A model generated the notes under the pieces. The model was given only the letters and a program-made list of their open reading frames with translations. It was not told the origin of the DNA and ran no database searches. 64,000 bases of DNA from Pseudohalocynthiibacter aestuariivivens (GTDB lineage Bacteria; Pseudomonadota; Alphaproteobacteria; Rhodobacterales; Rhodobacteraceae): positions 53,110-117,109 of the forward strand of contig NZ_JAGFNU010000010.1 in NCBI RefSeq assembly GCF_018457175.1. Direction: 5' to 3'. Position numbers and translations under genes: made by a program. Below, piece after piece: positions 37,050 to 45,863 of this stretch; the first letter of the stretch is position 1; each line of letters opens with the position of its first letter.

Positions 37050-37778
37050 ATGGAACGCTGTGTCTATGAGCGCATGGATGAACTCGAAGCCCGGCATTGG
37101 TGGTTTTCCGCACGTCGCGAGATTATCGCCTCGTTGATCCAACCGCTTCTGAAGGAAAATCCCGATGCGGCGATCCTCGAAGCCGGTTGTGGCAGCGGTG
37201 GAAATCTGTCGATGCTGCGTCATTTTGGCAAGGTTGATGCTTTTGAATTCGACAGCGTCGCTCTCCAGGCGGCCGAGGAGAAATCGGGGCTCGACATCCG
37301 TTTTGGTGCATTGCCTGACGAGGTACCCTTCGAAGACAATCGCTATGATCTGATCGGTCTTTTCGATGTGCTCGAACATGTCGAGGCCGACGAGTCGTCG
37401 CTTGCCATACTGGCCGAGCGCCTTTCTGAACGTGGCAAGATACTCGTTACAGTTCCGGCCTTCCCCTTCTTGTGGTCGAAACATGATGAAACTCACCACC
37501 ATTTCCGCCGCTATACCCGCGCAAGCCTTGCCGAGGTGGCAGAAAAGGCTGGTTTGAAAGTCAGCCACAGCAGCTATTTCAACACGTTCCTCTTCCCGTT
37601 CGCCGTGGCATCGCGCGCGATCAAGAAACTGATGGGTAGCGAGACGCCTGATGATCAACTGCCTCCGGCATGGATCAATGGGGTACTCACCCGCGTCTTC
37701 GGTGTCGAACGGTACCTGCTTGGGCGTATGCACCTGCCATTCGGCCTCTCGCTCGCCGCCGTTCTCGAAAAGGCCTGA
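37050..37778 (+). CDS. Class I SAM-dependent methyltransferase
   Basis: 242 residues. Motif I ILEAGCGSGGNLSML (SAM loop), FEFDSVALQAA (acidic loop), LIGLFDVLEHVEADESSL (motif II/post II) and the ILVTVPAFPFLWSKHDETHHHFRRYT segment match methyltransferases found beside polyprenyl-linked glycosyltransferases. Co-transcribed with the GT2 and GtrA-fusion genes; it probably methylates a sugar or lipid carrier intermediate. Target unknown. Confidence 0.82.
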   Translation: MERCVYERMDELEARHWWFSARREIIASLIQPLLKENPDAAILEAGCGSGGNLSMLRHFGKVDAFEFDSVALQAAEEKSGLDIRFGALPDEVPFEDNRYDLIGLFDVLEHVEADESSLAILAERLSERGKILVTVPAFPFLWSKHDETHHHFRRYTRASLAEVAEKAGLKVSHSSYFNTFLFPFAVASRAIKKLMGSETPDDQLPPAWINGVLTRVFGVERYLLGRMHLPFGLSLAAVLEKA

Positions 37779-37785
37779 TTCCGCC

Positions 37786-39693
37786 ATGGTTGGGCAACTC
37801 ATCCGATTCGGTGGCGTTGGAGGTATGGCCACGCTTGTTCATGTCATCGTCGCGATGATGATGCGAGGGACCTTTGGGTTCTCCCCGCTGCAGGCCAATT
37901 TCACAGGCTTTGCCAGCGCGCTTCTGTTTTCATATCTCGGTCATGCGTACTGGACTTTTGGGAAAGGCCTGAGCCGAGAGGCCCAATTTCTGCGTTTTCT
38001 CTTTGTTGCGCTGGTTGGATTGGTGATCAGCAGTGGCGCAGTCTTGCTTCTTGATGTGGGGCTGGGTCTGGATTTCGGAATCGCGATGCTGGCCGTCGCC
38101 GTTTTGGTGCCAACAGCAACGTACCTCGCGCTGCGCTTCTGGGTTTTCGAAACCACCTCCCCGAGGGAGGATACGGACTGGCTCGGGTTGGGTCTGTCGG
38201 GTGCGCTTGCACTGGCGGTTCTGGCGCTGTTCTGGGGACGAACGGTCAATCATGATACCGCCTGGTATCTGATCGCAACCCGGGAATGGCTGGACGGGGC
38301 GGCGCTTTATGTCGATCTCATTGAGGTTAATCCGCCTCTCAATTTTTATTTTACATTGCCTGCAATCGGGCTCGCTGATCTGTTCGGGTTCAGCGACACC
38401 AATGGCGCGTATTTGACACTGGCACTTCTGTTTTTCCTGATCCTGTGCTGGTGCAGCACGATCACCCGCGAGGAGCTTGGCTTCTCCAACAATCGTCACG
38501 CATTTATGCTGGGTGGGATTGCTGTGGCGTTGGTGCTGCCAGCGCTCCAAAACTTCGGCCAGCGTGAACAAGTCATGGTGATCCTGGCGATGCCGTGGTT
38601 GCTGGGCGAACTGGCATCGACCCCGGCTCCTCTCAGACGACAGATGACGCGCGCCGCTGTCGCAGCGCTGGGCATCTGCCTAAAGCCATATTTCGTTCTG
38701 TTTCCATTGGCCTTGACGATGCTTCAGGTCCTGCGCCAAAGGTCACCAAGACCGTTCTTTTCGGTCGCGAATCTCACTTTTTTGGCGGTCGGGCTAGGCT
38801 ATATCGGCTATGTTTTGGTCGTCCATCCCGCCTATCTTTCACAGATCGTTCCAATGGCACGAGAGGTCTATGGAGCCTATGGTTCGTCGGTTGAAATCAT
38901 GTTTAACAGAATCGCAATAGAGATCCTGCTGGCGCTGGTCCTCGCACCTGTGGTTTTGTCCCGGTGTCCGCGGTATCCCGATGTTGACCTGTTCGCAGCT
39001 ATGGCTCTTGCTGGACTTGGTTCCTATTTCTTGCAGGGAACAGGGTTTGCGTATCACGCGATCCCATTTCGCGTTTTTGCGCTCATAGCCTTTTTCTTCG
39101 TGATTATCCGAAGTTCTCAGCCCAAAAGTGTGTTGATCACCACCAGTATAGCTGCCGCGATCCTGATGGCGATCAACATCGAGCGTGGTTTCTACCATAA
39201 TTACTCTGCACAGCAAATTGCTCATGTGGCGCAAGATTTGGGCAGGGTGGACAGCCTGATGGTGCTGAGTTCACATGTCGATGCCGGGCCATCCGCAGCG
39301 ATTGCAAGCGGTGCCAGATGGGTCAGTCGCTATCCTGCAAACTGGCTGGTGCCCGGTGCGCTGAATCGCCTGGAAAAAACGAACTGCGCGAACGAGCCCA
39401 CAACCTGCGCCCACCTTGAAGCTATTGCCGAAAGGAACCGCGCAGACAACCTGGCCGATATCGCCACCTCCCACCCTGATTTGCTGGTCTTCGATCTGAA
39501 CGCAGGTTACTTCGATGAGCCCGGCTTCTCGTGGGAAACTTTCATGGCGCAGGACCCCGAGTGGTCCGAGACTATTAAAAATTATAGAGAAATCGGAAAA
39601 ACCCAGCGCTACATCTACTATCACTACACGCCAGAGCCCCAAAAGGGTCTTGTCAGAGAAAACCGGCTTGAAGCGGGCAGTGCGGCCTTCTAG
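37786..39693 (+). CDS. GtrA domain fused to a GT-C-type glycosyltransferase; 3' end made of IS sequence
   Basis: 635 residues. Residues 1-~120 are a GtrA flippase-like domain with four helices (FGGVGGMATLVHVIVA ... YLALRFWVFE). Residues ~135-470 are a multi-helix GT-C-like domain with the HDTAWYLIATREWLDGAALY motif typical of PMT/ArnT-type enzymes. The rest is a periplasmic tail. ATG 37786 is used because the earlier open frame overlaps the methyltransferase gene. The last ~16 residues (GLVRENRLEAGSAAF) are encoded by an IS6-type end starting near 39646, so the native C-terminus is lost; the domains look otherwise whole. Confidence 0.75.
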   Translation: MVGQLIRFGGVGGMATLVHVIVAMMMRGTFGFSPLQANFTGFASALLFSYLGHAYWTFGKGLSREAQFLRFLFVALVGLVISSGAVLLLDVGLGLDFGIAMLAVAVLVPTATYLALRFWVFETTSPREDTDWLGLGLSGALALAVLALFWGRTVNHDTAWYLIATREWLDGAALYVDLIEVNPPLNFYFTLPAIGLADLFGFSDTNGAYLTLALLFFLILCWCSTITREELGFSNNRHAFMLGGIAVALVLPALQNFGQREQVMVILAMPWLLGELASTPAPLRRQMTRAAVAALGICLKPYFVLFPLALTMLQVLRQRSPRPFFSVANLTFLAVGLGYIGYVLVVHPAYLSQIVPMAREVYGAYGSSVEIMFNRIAIEILLALVLAPVVLSRCPRYPDVDLFAAMALAGLGSYFLQGTGFAYHAIPFRVFALIAFFFVIIRSSQPKSVLITTSIAAAILMAINIERGFYHNYSAQQIAHVAQDLGRVDSLMVLSSHVDAGPSAAIASGARWVSRYPANWLVPGALNRLEKTNCANEPTTCAHLEAIAERNRADNLADIATSHPDLLVFDLNAGYFDEPGFSWETFMAQDPEWSETIKNYREIGKTQRYIYYHYTPEPQKGLVRENRLEAGSAAF

Positions 39694-39715
39694 CTTTTTT
39701 GCATGATAAAACGCA
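39646..39715 (+). mobile_element. IS6-type terminal sequence (left end)
   Basis: GGTCTTGTCAGAGAAAACC and the next ~40 bases closely match the IS6-type left ends at 53831 and ~63188 (shared GTCAGA-AAAAC-...-GGCTTGA-G-GGGCAG-GCGG). No transposase follows. It fuses to the end of the GtrA-fusion gene. Confidence 0.6.
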
Positions 39716-39806
39716 GTCCATTTCCATATTTTCGAACGAGCCCAGAGTGTCCGTCATGCGTAAGGGCTTTTTCCGACCCAGAAAAGGCCTGCCTTGACCA
39801 GTGCGT

Positions 39807-40029
39807 TTACGGTTTCGACAGCTTTCGCATGATGACCACGATGCAATAAAATCCGGCGCTGACGATGAGGAGAACAAGTTCGTGGATGCGCTGCCAAGTT
39901 GTGATCGCTATCGGGCAAAAAGTTGATCGACGCTCCAGACATTTGTGTCAAACGAAATACTTTCCAAAGACTTGGAACTGCAGCGAGCGCCATCAACAAA
40001 GCGGGAACGAGTACATTGAAATAGGGCAT
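39807..40029 (-). pseudogene. Small two-helix membrane protein gene with frameshift
   Basis: From ATG 40029 (AAGGATCC upstream) the frame reads a membrane helix MPYFNVLVPALLMALAAVP and then LTQMSGASINFLP. After about 39920 the neighbouring frame gives a coherent second helix, TTWQRIHELVLLIVSAGFYC, ending KLSKP and TAA at 39807. The two parts together make a ~75-residue double-helix protein; one indel splits it. No family recognised. Just upstream of it on the same strand is the DUF6326 gene. Confidence 0.5.
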
Positions 40030-40056
40030 GGGATCCTTGGTTAGATTATCGTCGGA

Positions 40057-40503
40057 TCATGTCAGGCTAACCGCTATGGTGGATTCGGCTTGGCGCAGCC
40101 GGAAAGCTCTGCTTTCTTCCTTCCACTTCCAGGCAATTCGAACGGCCACGAGCAGGGCCACGATCTGAATGATCATAAAGAACACGTTGTCGAGGTCCGG
40201 ATTCAGATTGGTCATCACGGTCATGGCAATGGCGAGCGGCGCAGCGACTAGGTTCAACCCGCGATTGATCCCTTTGCGAAGAACAAGCGATAGCAGTGCC
40301 ATCAGGATCGGAAATTCGGCCATGATTCCGCCCAACAACATCAGCCCTTCGGTGACTTCGACACCATTGATCGTGCCCGACATCACTTGTTCAAGCATTC
40401 CCGGTCGGCCCAATTCATGCATGTCGCGTGCGAACAAGTTGAGCATGTAGAAAATCCATAGTGCTGAAAGCAGTGTGTTGTTGCTGAGTTTCTGGTTCCA
40501 CAT
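40057..40503 (-). CDS. DUF6326-family membrane protein
   Basis: 148 residues with four membrane helices (LLSALWIFYMLNLFARDMHELGRPG, GLMLLGGIMAEFPILMALLSLVL, LNLVAAPLAIAMTVM, FFMIIQIVALLVAVRIAW). The RDMHELGRPG loop and IAEFPI-like segment fit DUF6326. ATG 40503 has a GGAG site ten bases upstream, better than the open-frame start at 40587. Divergent from the LysR gene, which may regulate it. Function unknown. Confidence 0.75.
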   Translation of the reverse strand: MWNQKLSNNTLLSALWIFYMLNLFARDMHELGRPGMLEQVMSGTINGVEVTEGLMLLGGIMAEFPILMALLSLVLRKGINRGLNLVAAPLAIAMTVMTNLNPDLDNVFFMIIQIVALLVAVRIAWKWKEESRAFRLRQAESTIAVSLT

Positions 40504-40615
40504 TTTGGGTATTCTCCATTCGGAAATTTCGACAAGCGTCGTGTTTGACCGCAAAATACATATAAAAAAATGCTTGTATATTGCCAAATTGTGTCTCTGC
40601 TATATACGTGAATCG

Positions 40616-41500
40616 ATGACTCAAATATCAAAATCATTCGACTGGAATCAGGCAAGGGCATTCCTTGCAACTGCCGAGGAGGGTTCGCTTTCTGCAGCCG
40701 CGCGTTTGCTTGGCCAGAGGCAGCCGACATTAAGCCGGCAGGTCGCCAACTTGGAACAGGATCTTGGTGTCATGCTGTTTGAGCGCGTTGGCCGCAGGTT
40801 AGTGTTAACCGAGCCTGGCGTTGAATTACTAGAGCATTTCAAGACGATGGGGGCGGCTGCTGATCTCGTGTCACTGGTTGCATCAGGTCAATCTCAGACC
40901 GTTGAAGGCAAGGTTTCCATTACAGCCACCGATGTCTTGGCGACGCACCTTTTACCTCAAGTTCTGCGGCGGATAAGAGACGTCGCACCTAGTATCAATA
41001 TTAGTGTAATCACATCGAATGAAGTGCGTGACTTAATGCGCCGAGAGGCGGATATTTCTATCCGGCACGCAAGACCTGAGCAGCCAGACCTCGTTGGCAA
41101 AAAGATTGGTGAGGTGTCTGCCCACCTCTATGCATCCAGTCGATATCTTCAATCGTATGGATATCCCGAAACGGTCGCCGATGTCTCAGGGGCGGAGTTC
41201 ATCGGTTTTGAAAACCCTGAGCACTTGCTTTCAGCGTTGGCGGCTCGGGGACTGTCGCTGACAGATCGAAACTTCAAGTTGTCTACCAACAGCGGCCCCG
41301 CGTATCTGGCAATGGTGGGCGAAGGGCTTGGAATCGGCCTTTTGTCAAAGGAAATAGCTGCGACGATGTCGGAGCTGACGCCGGTTCTCCCCGAAATCAA
41401 TCCGATTGCGATCCCTGTTTGGCTTGTGACCCACCGTGAATTGCATACGAGTCGCCGAATACGCCTTGTTTTCGATCTGCTGGCCGAAAGCTTGCTTTGA
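40616..41500 (+). CDS. LysR-family transcriptional regulator
   Basis: 294 residues. N-terminal winged helix (FDWNQARAFLATAEEGSLSAAARLLGQRQPTLSRQVANLEQDLGVMLFER) and a substrate-binding-like effector domain (residues ~90-290). ATG 40616 gives the family N-terminus; 47 extra upstream codons in frame are not used. It is divergent from the DUF6326 and two-helix membrane genes, the expected targets. Confidence 0.9.
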   Translation: MTQISKSFDWNQARAFLATAEEGSLSAAARLLGQRQPTLSRQVANLEQDLGVMLFERVGRRLVLTEPGVELLEHFKTMGAAADLVSLVASGQSQTVEGKVSITATDVLATHLLPQVLRRIRDVAPSINISVITSNEVRDLMRREADISIRHARPEQPDLVGKKIGEVSAHLYASSRYLQSYGYPETVADVSGAEFIGFENPEHLLSALAARGLSLTDRNFKLSTNSGPAYLAMVGEGLGIGLLSKEIAATMSELTPVLPEINPIAIPVWLVTHRELHTSRRIRLVFDLLAESLL

Positions 41501-41509
41501 ACGCATTGC

Positions 41510-42069
41510 TCAGGCCAGCTTTTCCCGGTGTAGGTGACGCTGAGTTTTCTGCAGTTCGTGCCTTTGTCGAATGGAATTGCGCACGGCGCTTAGACCGTAA
41601 TCGCGGAGCCATCTTCGCCCAACATAAACTGGGACCTCATGGGTTTGCCATTTTATTTGAACATAGGTTCCGAGCAGTGACCAGCGCGGCATACAGGCAA
41701 TAAGCAGGCCGCCGGGTTTAAGAAACCCGGACCACCTCCTCTAAAGCAAGGCTGGGTTGCGGTAGATGCTCAAGCACATGTCCAGCCATGACGATATCGA
41801 ACAATTCATTTTGGAAGGGTAGCGCAGTGATGTCTGCTTGTGACGGAGCGACATTCAATCCTGATTTCTGTAAGTTCTTTTGCGCACGCGCGATCATATC
41901 AGGCGCAACGTCGATTCCAGAAAGGCTGATACCGGAACGAACCGCCTTGCTCAGGGCTTACGAAAGTGTTCCGGCTCCCAATCCAGCGTCCAGAACGCGG
42001 ATGTCGCTGCCACTCCCTGGATTATGATGGCCCCGCAAGAGTTTGTGCAGCATCGCCATCATAGAGCCG
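41510..42069 (-). pseudogene. Class I SAM methyltransferase, broken
   Basis: Read right to left: MMAMLHKLLRGHH, IRVLDAGLGAGTLS then an in-frame TAA (41958-41960), GISLSGIDVAPDMIARAQKNL, FDIVMAGHVLEHLPQPSLALEEVVRV, then a frame change near 41715 and LKPGGLLIACMPRWSLLGTYVQIKW ending at 41510. These are motif I, acidic loop, motif II and the post-III strand of a methyltransferase. One nonsense codon and one frameshift make it a pseudogene. Confidence 0.75.
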
Positions 42070-42100
42070 CACGGATAGAAAGAACTTAGTTGTTAGCAAG

Positions 42101-43148
42101 CTAGTTACTAATGCGCAATCGCCAGGCGTTTTCTTCGATAACAGACAGACCTTCAGGTGTGGCGATCCAGCAAGACCCGTTTTGGTCTTGCAGTACGGCT
42201 TTAACCTCATCTCCGGCGAGGCCGTCGGCCGCGCTGATATCGGTCCAGTGGTCCCCATCAAAAATGCTGAGGCCGTCATATTCATACCACTGTCAAATAC
42301 GCCCCTCTAAATCCTCAAAGACAGACCGCACCTTTCTGCTTTCAAGTTCTGACTCTCGTTCAAGCTTCTCCCACTTATTTTGCGAAAAAAAGGCTGACAC
42401 CTCCACGCCCGGCAAAGCCGGTTGTGACCCACAATACTCCGGTCTGATCCTCGATAATGTCTGTAACCGAGCTATGATTTAGATCTTGTCCAGCAGAGTA
42501 GCTTTGCCAACCAGAACTTTCGCTAAAGGATAGAAGCCCGCCGTTTGTGTTGGAATCTGAACCCAACCAAAGGGTATTCGAACTATCCAGAAAAATTGTA
42601 CTGATGGCTGTAATCTTCGTTTCTTCAGGCAACATGACAGGCTCAAAAGTACCGTCCTTAAAGCGTACCAGCCCGCCCTCACCACCGACCCAGATGTTTC
42701 CCGAAGGTTCTGCCAGAACCATATACACTGGGCCCGTTAGCCCAATTTCACCTGATGAAAAGTGATGCCACTGCCCGTAGTCAAACTGTGAAACACCTGC
42801 ATCGTGTGCCACCCAAAGGCTACCGCCCACAGAATTCTGTAGCGCGCGTATGTACCTTAACCCCTTCACCTCAGTTGGCGTAGCCAGAATGGTCAATGTG
42901 TCCCTGTCAACAATGGTCAAACCGTCACGTCCTCCCGCCCAAACTTCGTCGCCAACCGTAAGCAGGGCTGAGACTTCTCCAGGTTCTCGTAAAACCACCC
43001 AACCAGGGGGAAGCGAATTGATTTTCCTGAGGTCAATAAGCGAGACAATCAAAGCAACACCAACCAAGACCACCACTGCACCAATGAAAAACTGGAGGCC
43101 CGATCTGAGTGTGTTGTGGAGTTTTTTATTTCCCCAAATATTACCCAT
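42101..43148 (-). pseudogene. Membrane-anchored beta-propeller protein (two-component-propeller repeats), broken
   Basis: From 43148 the frame has one N-terminal membrane helix (FFIGAVVVLVGVALIVSLI) and propeller blades with the repeated pattern W-V/L-G...GG-L-x-F/S-x-D-G (NIWVGGEGGLVRFKDG, TLWLGSDSNTNGGLLSF, VLWVTTGFAGRGGVSLF). At a run of T's near 42392 it shifts frame; the next frame carries two more blades (DEVKAVLQDQNGSCWIATPEGLSVI) after an internal TGA, ending at TAG 42101-42103. Sensor-type propellers often front signalling proteins. It overlaps the ABC ATPase gene by eight bases. Confidence 0.7.
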
Positions 43149-43797
43149 TTAATGCAATCACTTTAGCGCCTTTGATCACGTAATTTCTGTCACAAAAATG
43201 GCTAACTTCCTTCAAGTCGTGCGTAACAAAGATCAGCGTCATTTTGCTGTTCTGCACGATGCTCTTTATCAACTCCGCCAACTCAGTTTTTGCAACACTG
43301 TCAAGATCGGTGAGTGGTTCATCCATCAGTAGAATTCTTGGCTCTGGTGCGAGCGTGCGCGCGACTGCGACGCGCCGCTGTTCACCACCAGACAGCGTGC
43401 CGGGCATGCGTTTAGCCAGATGCGTTGTTCCGGTTTCGGATAAAATTCGGTTCAGGTGCTCAGCAGCGTCAGATTTTGGCAACTGCTGAAGCCCAAACAA
43501 AATGTTTTGCACAACATTCATGTGTGGCCAAAGAGCCGAGGCCTGAAACACAAAACCAACTTGCCGCTGATGCGGTGGAACAAGGGTCCGGCCAGATTGA
43601 CTTGTCAGTTTGCTTTCAATGCGGATGTCGCCGCGATCAGGCGTATCAAGACCAGCAATCAGACGCAGAAAGGTGGTTTTCCCGCAGCCGGAAGGCCCTG
43701 TTATGGCGACGTGGGTCCCAGTTTCGATTGTCAGGGATACGTCATCGAATATGGTTTTTCTTGCCAAGGATTTGGTGATGCAATTAAGCGAAATCAT
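43141..43797 (-). CDS. ABC transporter ATP-binding protein (iron/polyamine uptake type)
   Basis: 218 residues. Walker A GPSGCGKTT, Q-loop VFQASALWPHMN, signature LSGGEQRRVAVARTLA, Walker B ILLMDEPLTDLD and switch-His VTHDLKEVSH. The start ATG 43797 gives the usual N-terminus MISLNCITKSL; a longer open frame to 44235 is antisense/out-of-family. Lacks the C-terminal TOBE domain of FbpC/PotA, so a short version. Intact, but its permease is truncated, so the transporter is probably dead. Confidence 0.82.
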   Translation of the reverse strand: MISLNCITKSLARKTIFDDVSLTIETGTHVAITGPSGCGKTTFLRLIAGLDTPDRGDIRIESKLTSQSGRTLVPPHQRQVGFVFQASALWPHMNVVQNILFGLQQLPKSDAAEHLNRILSETGTTHLAKRMPGTLSGGEQRRVAVARTLAPEPRILLMDEPLTDLDSVAKTELAELIKSIVQNSKMTLIFVTHDLKEVSHFCDRNYVIKGAKVIALNG

Positions 43798-44132
43798 GTC
43801 TTTTTCCCTGGTACTTTTGGTAGAAAAAAGCGCCAGCTTCCGGCCACTCCAAACAGAAAAATTGCATAAATTATCGTTAGCAGCGGAATAACAAGGCACA
43901 GGCCTGCAACCGTTTCGGTGGCACCGTAGTGCATGTAATTGTAAATACGGATCGTTATCGTGCCGGTTCCCGGTGGAATGGTTAGCAGTGATGCTGGGAG
44001 CTCTCCCAGCGCCAGTACAAACATCAGCAGCGAAGCGGCAATGCATGTGCGCATCATCAAGGGCATATGAATCTGCACCCAAAAACGAAAGCGATTTGGC
44101 ATAAGAATTCTTGCGGCGTCTACGGGCATGTC
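43794..44132 (-). pseudogene. ABC transporter permease, 5' part lost to IS insertion
   Basis: The surviving ~111 residues are the C-terminal third of a binding-protein-dependent permease (FbpB/ThiP-like): EAA-type loop FWVQIHMPLMMRTCIAAS, LMFVLALGELPASLL, helices to the stop, which overlaps the ATPase start (ATGA). The gene is cut at about 44130, where IS debris begins; no N-terminal half is found beyond the debris. Confidence 0.75.
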
Positions 44133-44213
44133 TGACTTCAGGGCTTATGGGACAGATTAGGACGATTTGATAAGAGAGGATTTCTGGCTCATCGTAACCA
44201 CCAAGGAGTGGAG

Positions 44214-44538
44214 ATGAGACAGACATCCGGAACACGTAAGAGCCACGGCGACAAAGTCGTTAAAGACATCCGTCGTGCCACACGCAAACAGTATTCAGCC
44301 GAAGAGAAGATCAGGATCGTGCCATGCAGCGCTTCCGGCAGATGCGGAGTTTGCAGAAATTCGTCGCCGTTCACTCCTCCGTCCATAACCACTTCAATCA
44401 GGAACGCGCGCTCTGCAGCAGAGATAATTTCAAGATAATCTGAAGCGCCGCCCTATCCGAATGGCGCCAGCTTTGTTCCGCATAGGTTCTGGCATTTGGC
44501 GGCAAACTGAGACTGGTTCGAAATAGTCTGACACCGCC
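44214..44538 (+). mobile_element. Chimeric IS debris: IS3 OrfA start joined to IS6 transposase end
   Basis: 44214-44321 encodes the start of an IS3-family OrfA (RQTSGTRKSHGDKVVKDIRR ... YSAEEKIRIV). At 44324 it joins an IS6-family transposase C-terminus in the same direction (LQKFVAVHSSVHNHFNQER, in-frame TGA, then ALSEWRQLCSA and TAG 44483-44485). The IS6 right end, with terminal AGTCTGACACCGCC, stops at 44538. The rest of this gap to 44721 holds no gene. Confidence 0.7.
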
Positions 44539-44721
44539 ACCAGAACTGCAACCTGTCGTAACTTCGCGACAATCGCCTCTGACTCCGGTTGCTTGATGGT
44601 GATCTTTGACCATCCGATTACGTTCACATGGGGCAAACCATTTCAAAGTGGAAACTAAAAAAAGTATATACAAACGATCTACAATAGAATAGCAAACTAT
44701 AAGCTAATATGGAACTGGACG

Positions 44722-44901
44722 ATGCCCGAAAAGAAAAAACCGAGGAAAAAGCACCTGAAAGACAGTCAGTTGATCATCAGAATCAAAGCGTCGGACAGGG
44801 ACCGGTTCGTTTCGTTGTGCGATTCACTCGACACGAGTGCCGCGCGCGAGATCCGCCGCTTTATCCGCGATTTTCTCAAGGAACATGAGGATCAGTCCTA
44901 A
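44722..44901 (+). CDS. Small ribbon-helix-helix-like basic protein
   Basis: 59 residues: a Lys/Arg-rich arm (MPEKKKPRKKHLKDSQ), a beta strand LIIRIKASDRDRF, then two helices (VSLCDSLDTSAAREIRRFIRDFLKEH). This is the ribbon-helix-helix pattern of small DNA-binding proteins. Ribosome site is weak. It is first of three small basic-protein genes. A transcriptional or nucleoid role is likely; family assignment is by pattern only. Confidence 0.6.
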   Translation: MPEKKKPRKKHLKDSQLIIRIKASDRDRFVSLCDSLDTSAAREIRRFIRDFLKEHEDQS

Positions 44902-44935
44902 AGGCAATAACCCTTTTAACATAGGAGAAACCCCA

Positions 44936-45055
44936 ATGGCCAAGAAAGCCAAGATCAAAGCACTTAAGAAAGAAGTCAAAGCGCGCAAATCCAAAGTCGC
45001 GCGTCAGAGCAAAAAGCTGAAATCCGCAAAAAAGGCGCTGAAGAAAGTATCCTGA
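44936..45055 (+). CDS. 39-residue lysine-rich peptide
   Basis: ATG 44936 with AGGAGA eight bases upstream. The product is almost only Lys, Ala, Val, Ser and Arg (MAKKAKIKALKKEVKARK then SKVARQSKKLKSAKKALKKV), an amphipathic basic helix with no acidic face beyond one Glu. A strong hairpin terminator follows. Likely binds DNA or RNA; no family recognised. Confidence 0.65.
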   Translation: MAKKAKIKALKKEVKARKSKVARQSKKLKSAKKALKKVS

Positions 45056-45075
45056 ACAGCGCAAATCAATCGACA

Positions 45076-45102
45076 GGATCGGCCACCGGGCCGGTCCCTT
45101 TT
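45076..45102 (+). terminator. Rho-independent terminator after the Lys-rich peptide gene
   Basis: Stem GGATCGGCC and GGCCGGTCC around ACCG (one T-G pair), followed by CTTTTA. It lies 20 bases after the stop codon and ahead of the helix-hairpin-helix gene, which therefore likely needs read-through or its own promoter. Confidence 0.65.
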
Positions 45103-45137
45103 ACATCCCGTCACTTTGGGTAATAAGGAATTTTTCA

Positions 45138-45680
45138 ATGACATTCATCCTTGACGTACCGGGAATCGGACCACACCTAGCTTCGAAGTTGACCGAAAAA
45201 GGCATTTCAACAGCGGAAGAATTTGCGGCGATATCGCCCACAGCTTTGCTTGAGGTTCCGGGCATCGGCGCGCGCCGCGTTGAAATCCTCCTTAAAGCGG
45301 CGCGGCAGGTCATCACCGATGCTCCGAAAGTATATCCAAAATCGCACAAAGCCTCTGTGCGGGCTGCGGCGTCCAAGGTGTCGGGGGATGCCCGTGCCAA
45401 GGCCGAAGACACCGCCATCGCCGACGAGGCCATGACGCCAGCCGTACCGAAGAAAGCCGCTAAAAAAACCAACAAGAAGAAAGCGGACAAAGGAAAAGCC
45501 TCGAAGAAGGCGAAAGCCAAAAACAAGTCGAAGGAGAAAAAACAGGCCTCGAAAAAGAAGTCCAAGGAAAAAGCCGCTGCGGCCAAGAAAGCAGCCGCCA
45601 AAAAGTCAAAGAAGGCCGCGGTCAAGAAGGGCAAGGCGCGGAAGAAAGACAAGAAAGACCGCAAGTCCAAAAAGAAATAA
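45138..45680 (+). CDS. Helix-hairpin-helix protein with histone H1-like tail
   Basis: 180 residues. N-terminal ~60: two helix-hairpin-helix motifs (DVPGIGPHLASKLTEKGI and EVPGIGARRVEILLKAAR), as in RuvA/TfoX C-terminal and DUF4332-like DNA-binding domains. From ~105 to the end it is a Lys/Ala-rich H1-like tail (KKAAKKTNKKKADKGK style, over 40% Lys). The fusion points to a nucleoid-structuring or DNA-junction-binding protein. Tail composition makes exact ends hard to check by similarity. It sits next to two other small basic proteins between IS elements. Confidence 0.75.
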   Translation: MTFILDVPGIGPHLASKLTEKGISTAEEFAAISPTALLEVPGIGARRVEILLKAARQVITDAPKVYPKSHKASVRAAASKVSGDARAKAEDTAIADEAMTPAVPKKAAKKTNKKKADKGKASKKAKAKNKSKEKKQASKKKSKEKAAAAKKAAAKKSKKAAVKKGKARKKDKKDRKSKKK

Positions 45681-45863
45681 ATGCGCCGCTGCAATGGGCT
45701 GCCTTCGGTTTCTCTCCGCTCACCACCCACACCTCACCACCACACACCACCCAGCGGCTCAGGTCTTCGCCTAAAACCCACACTTGAGTTCGTTCGCACA
45801 CTCAGCCCTCGTTGCTCTCGGTCATCCTCCGTTCGAAGTGTTCGCGTCGTTTTTTTTCGAGCT

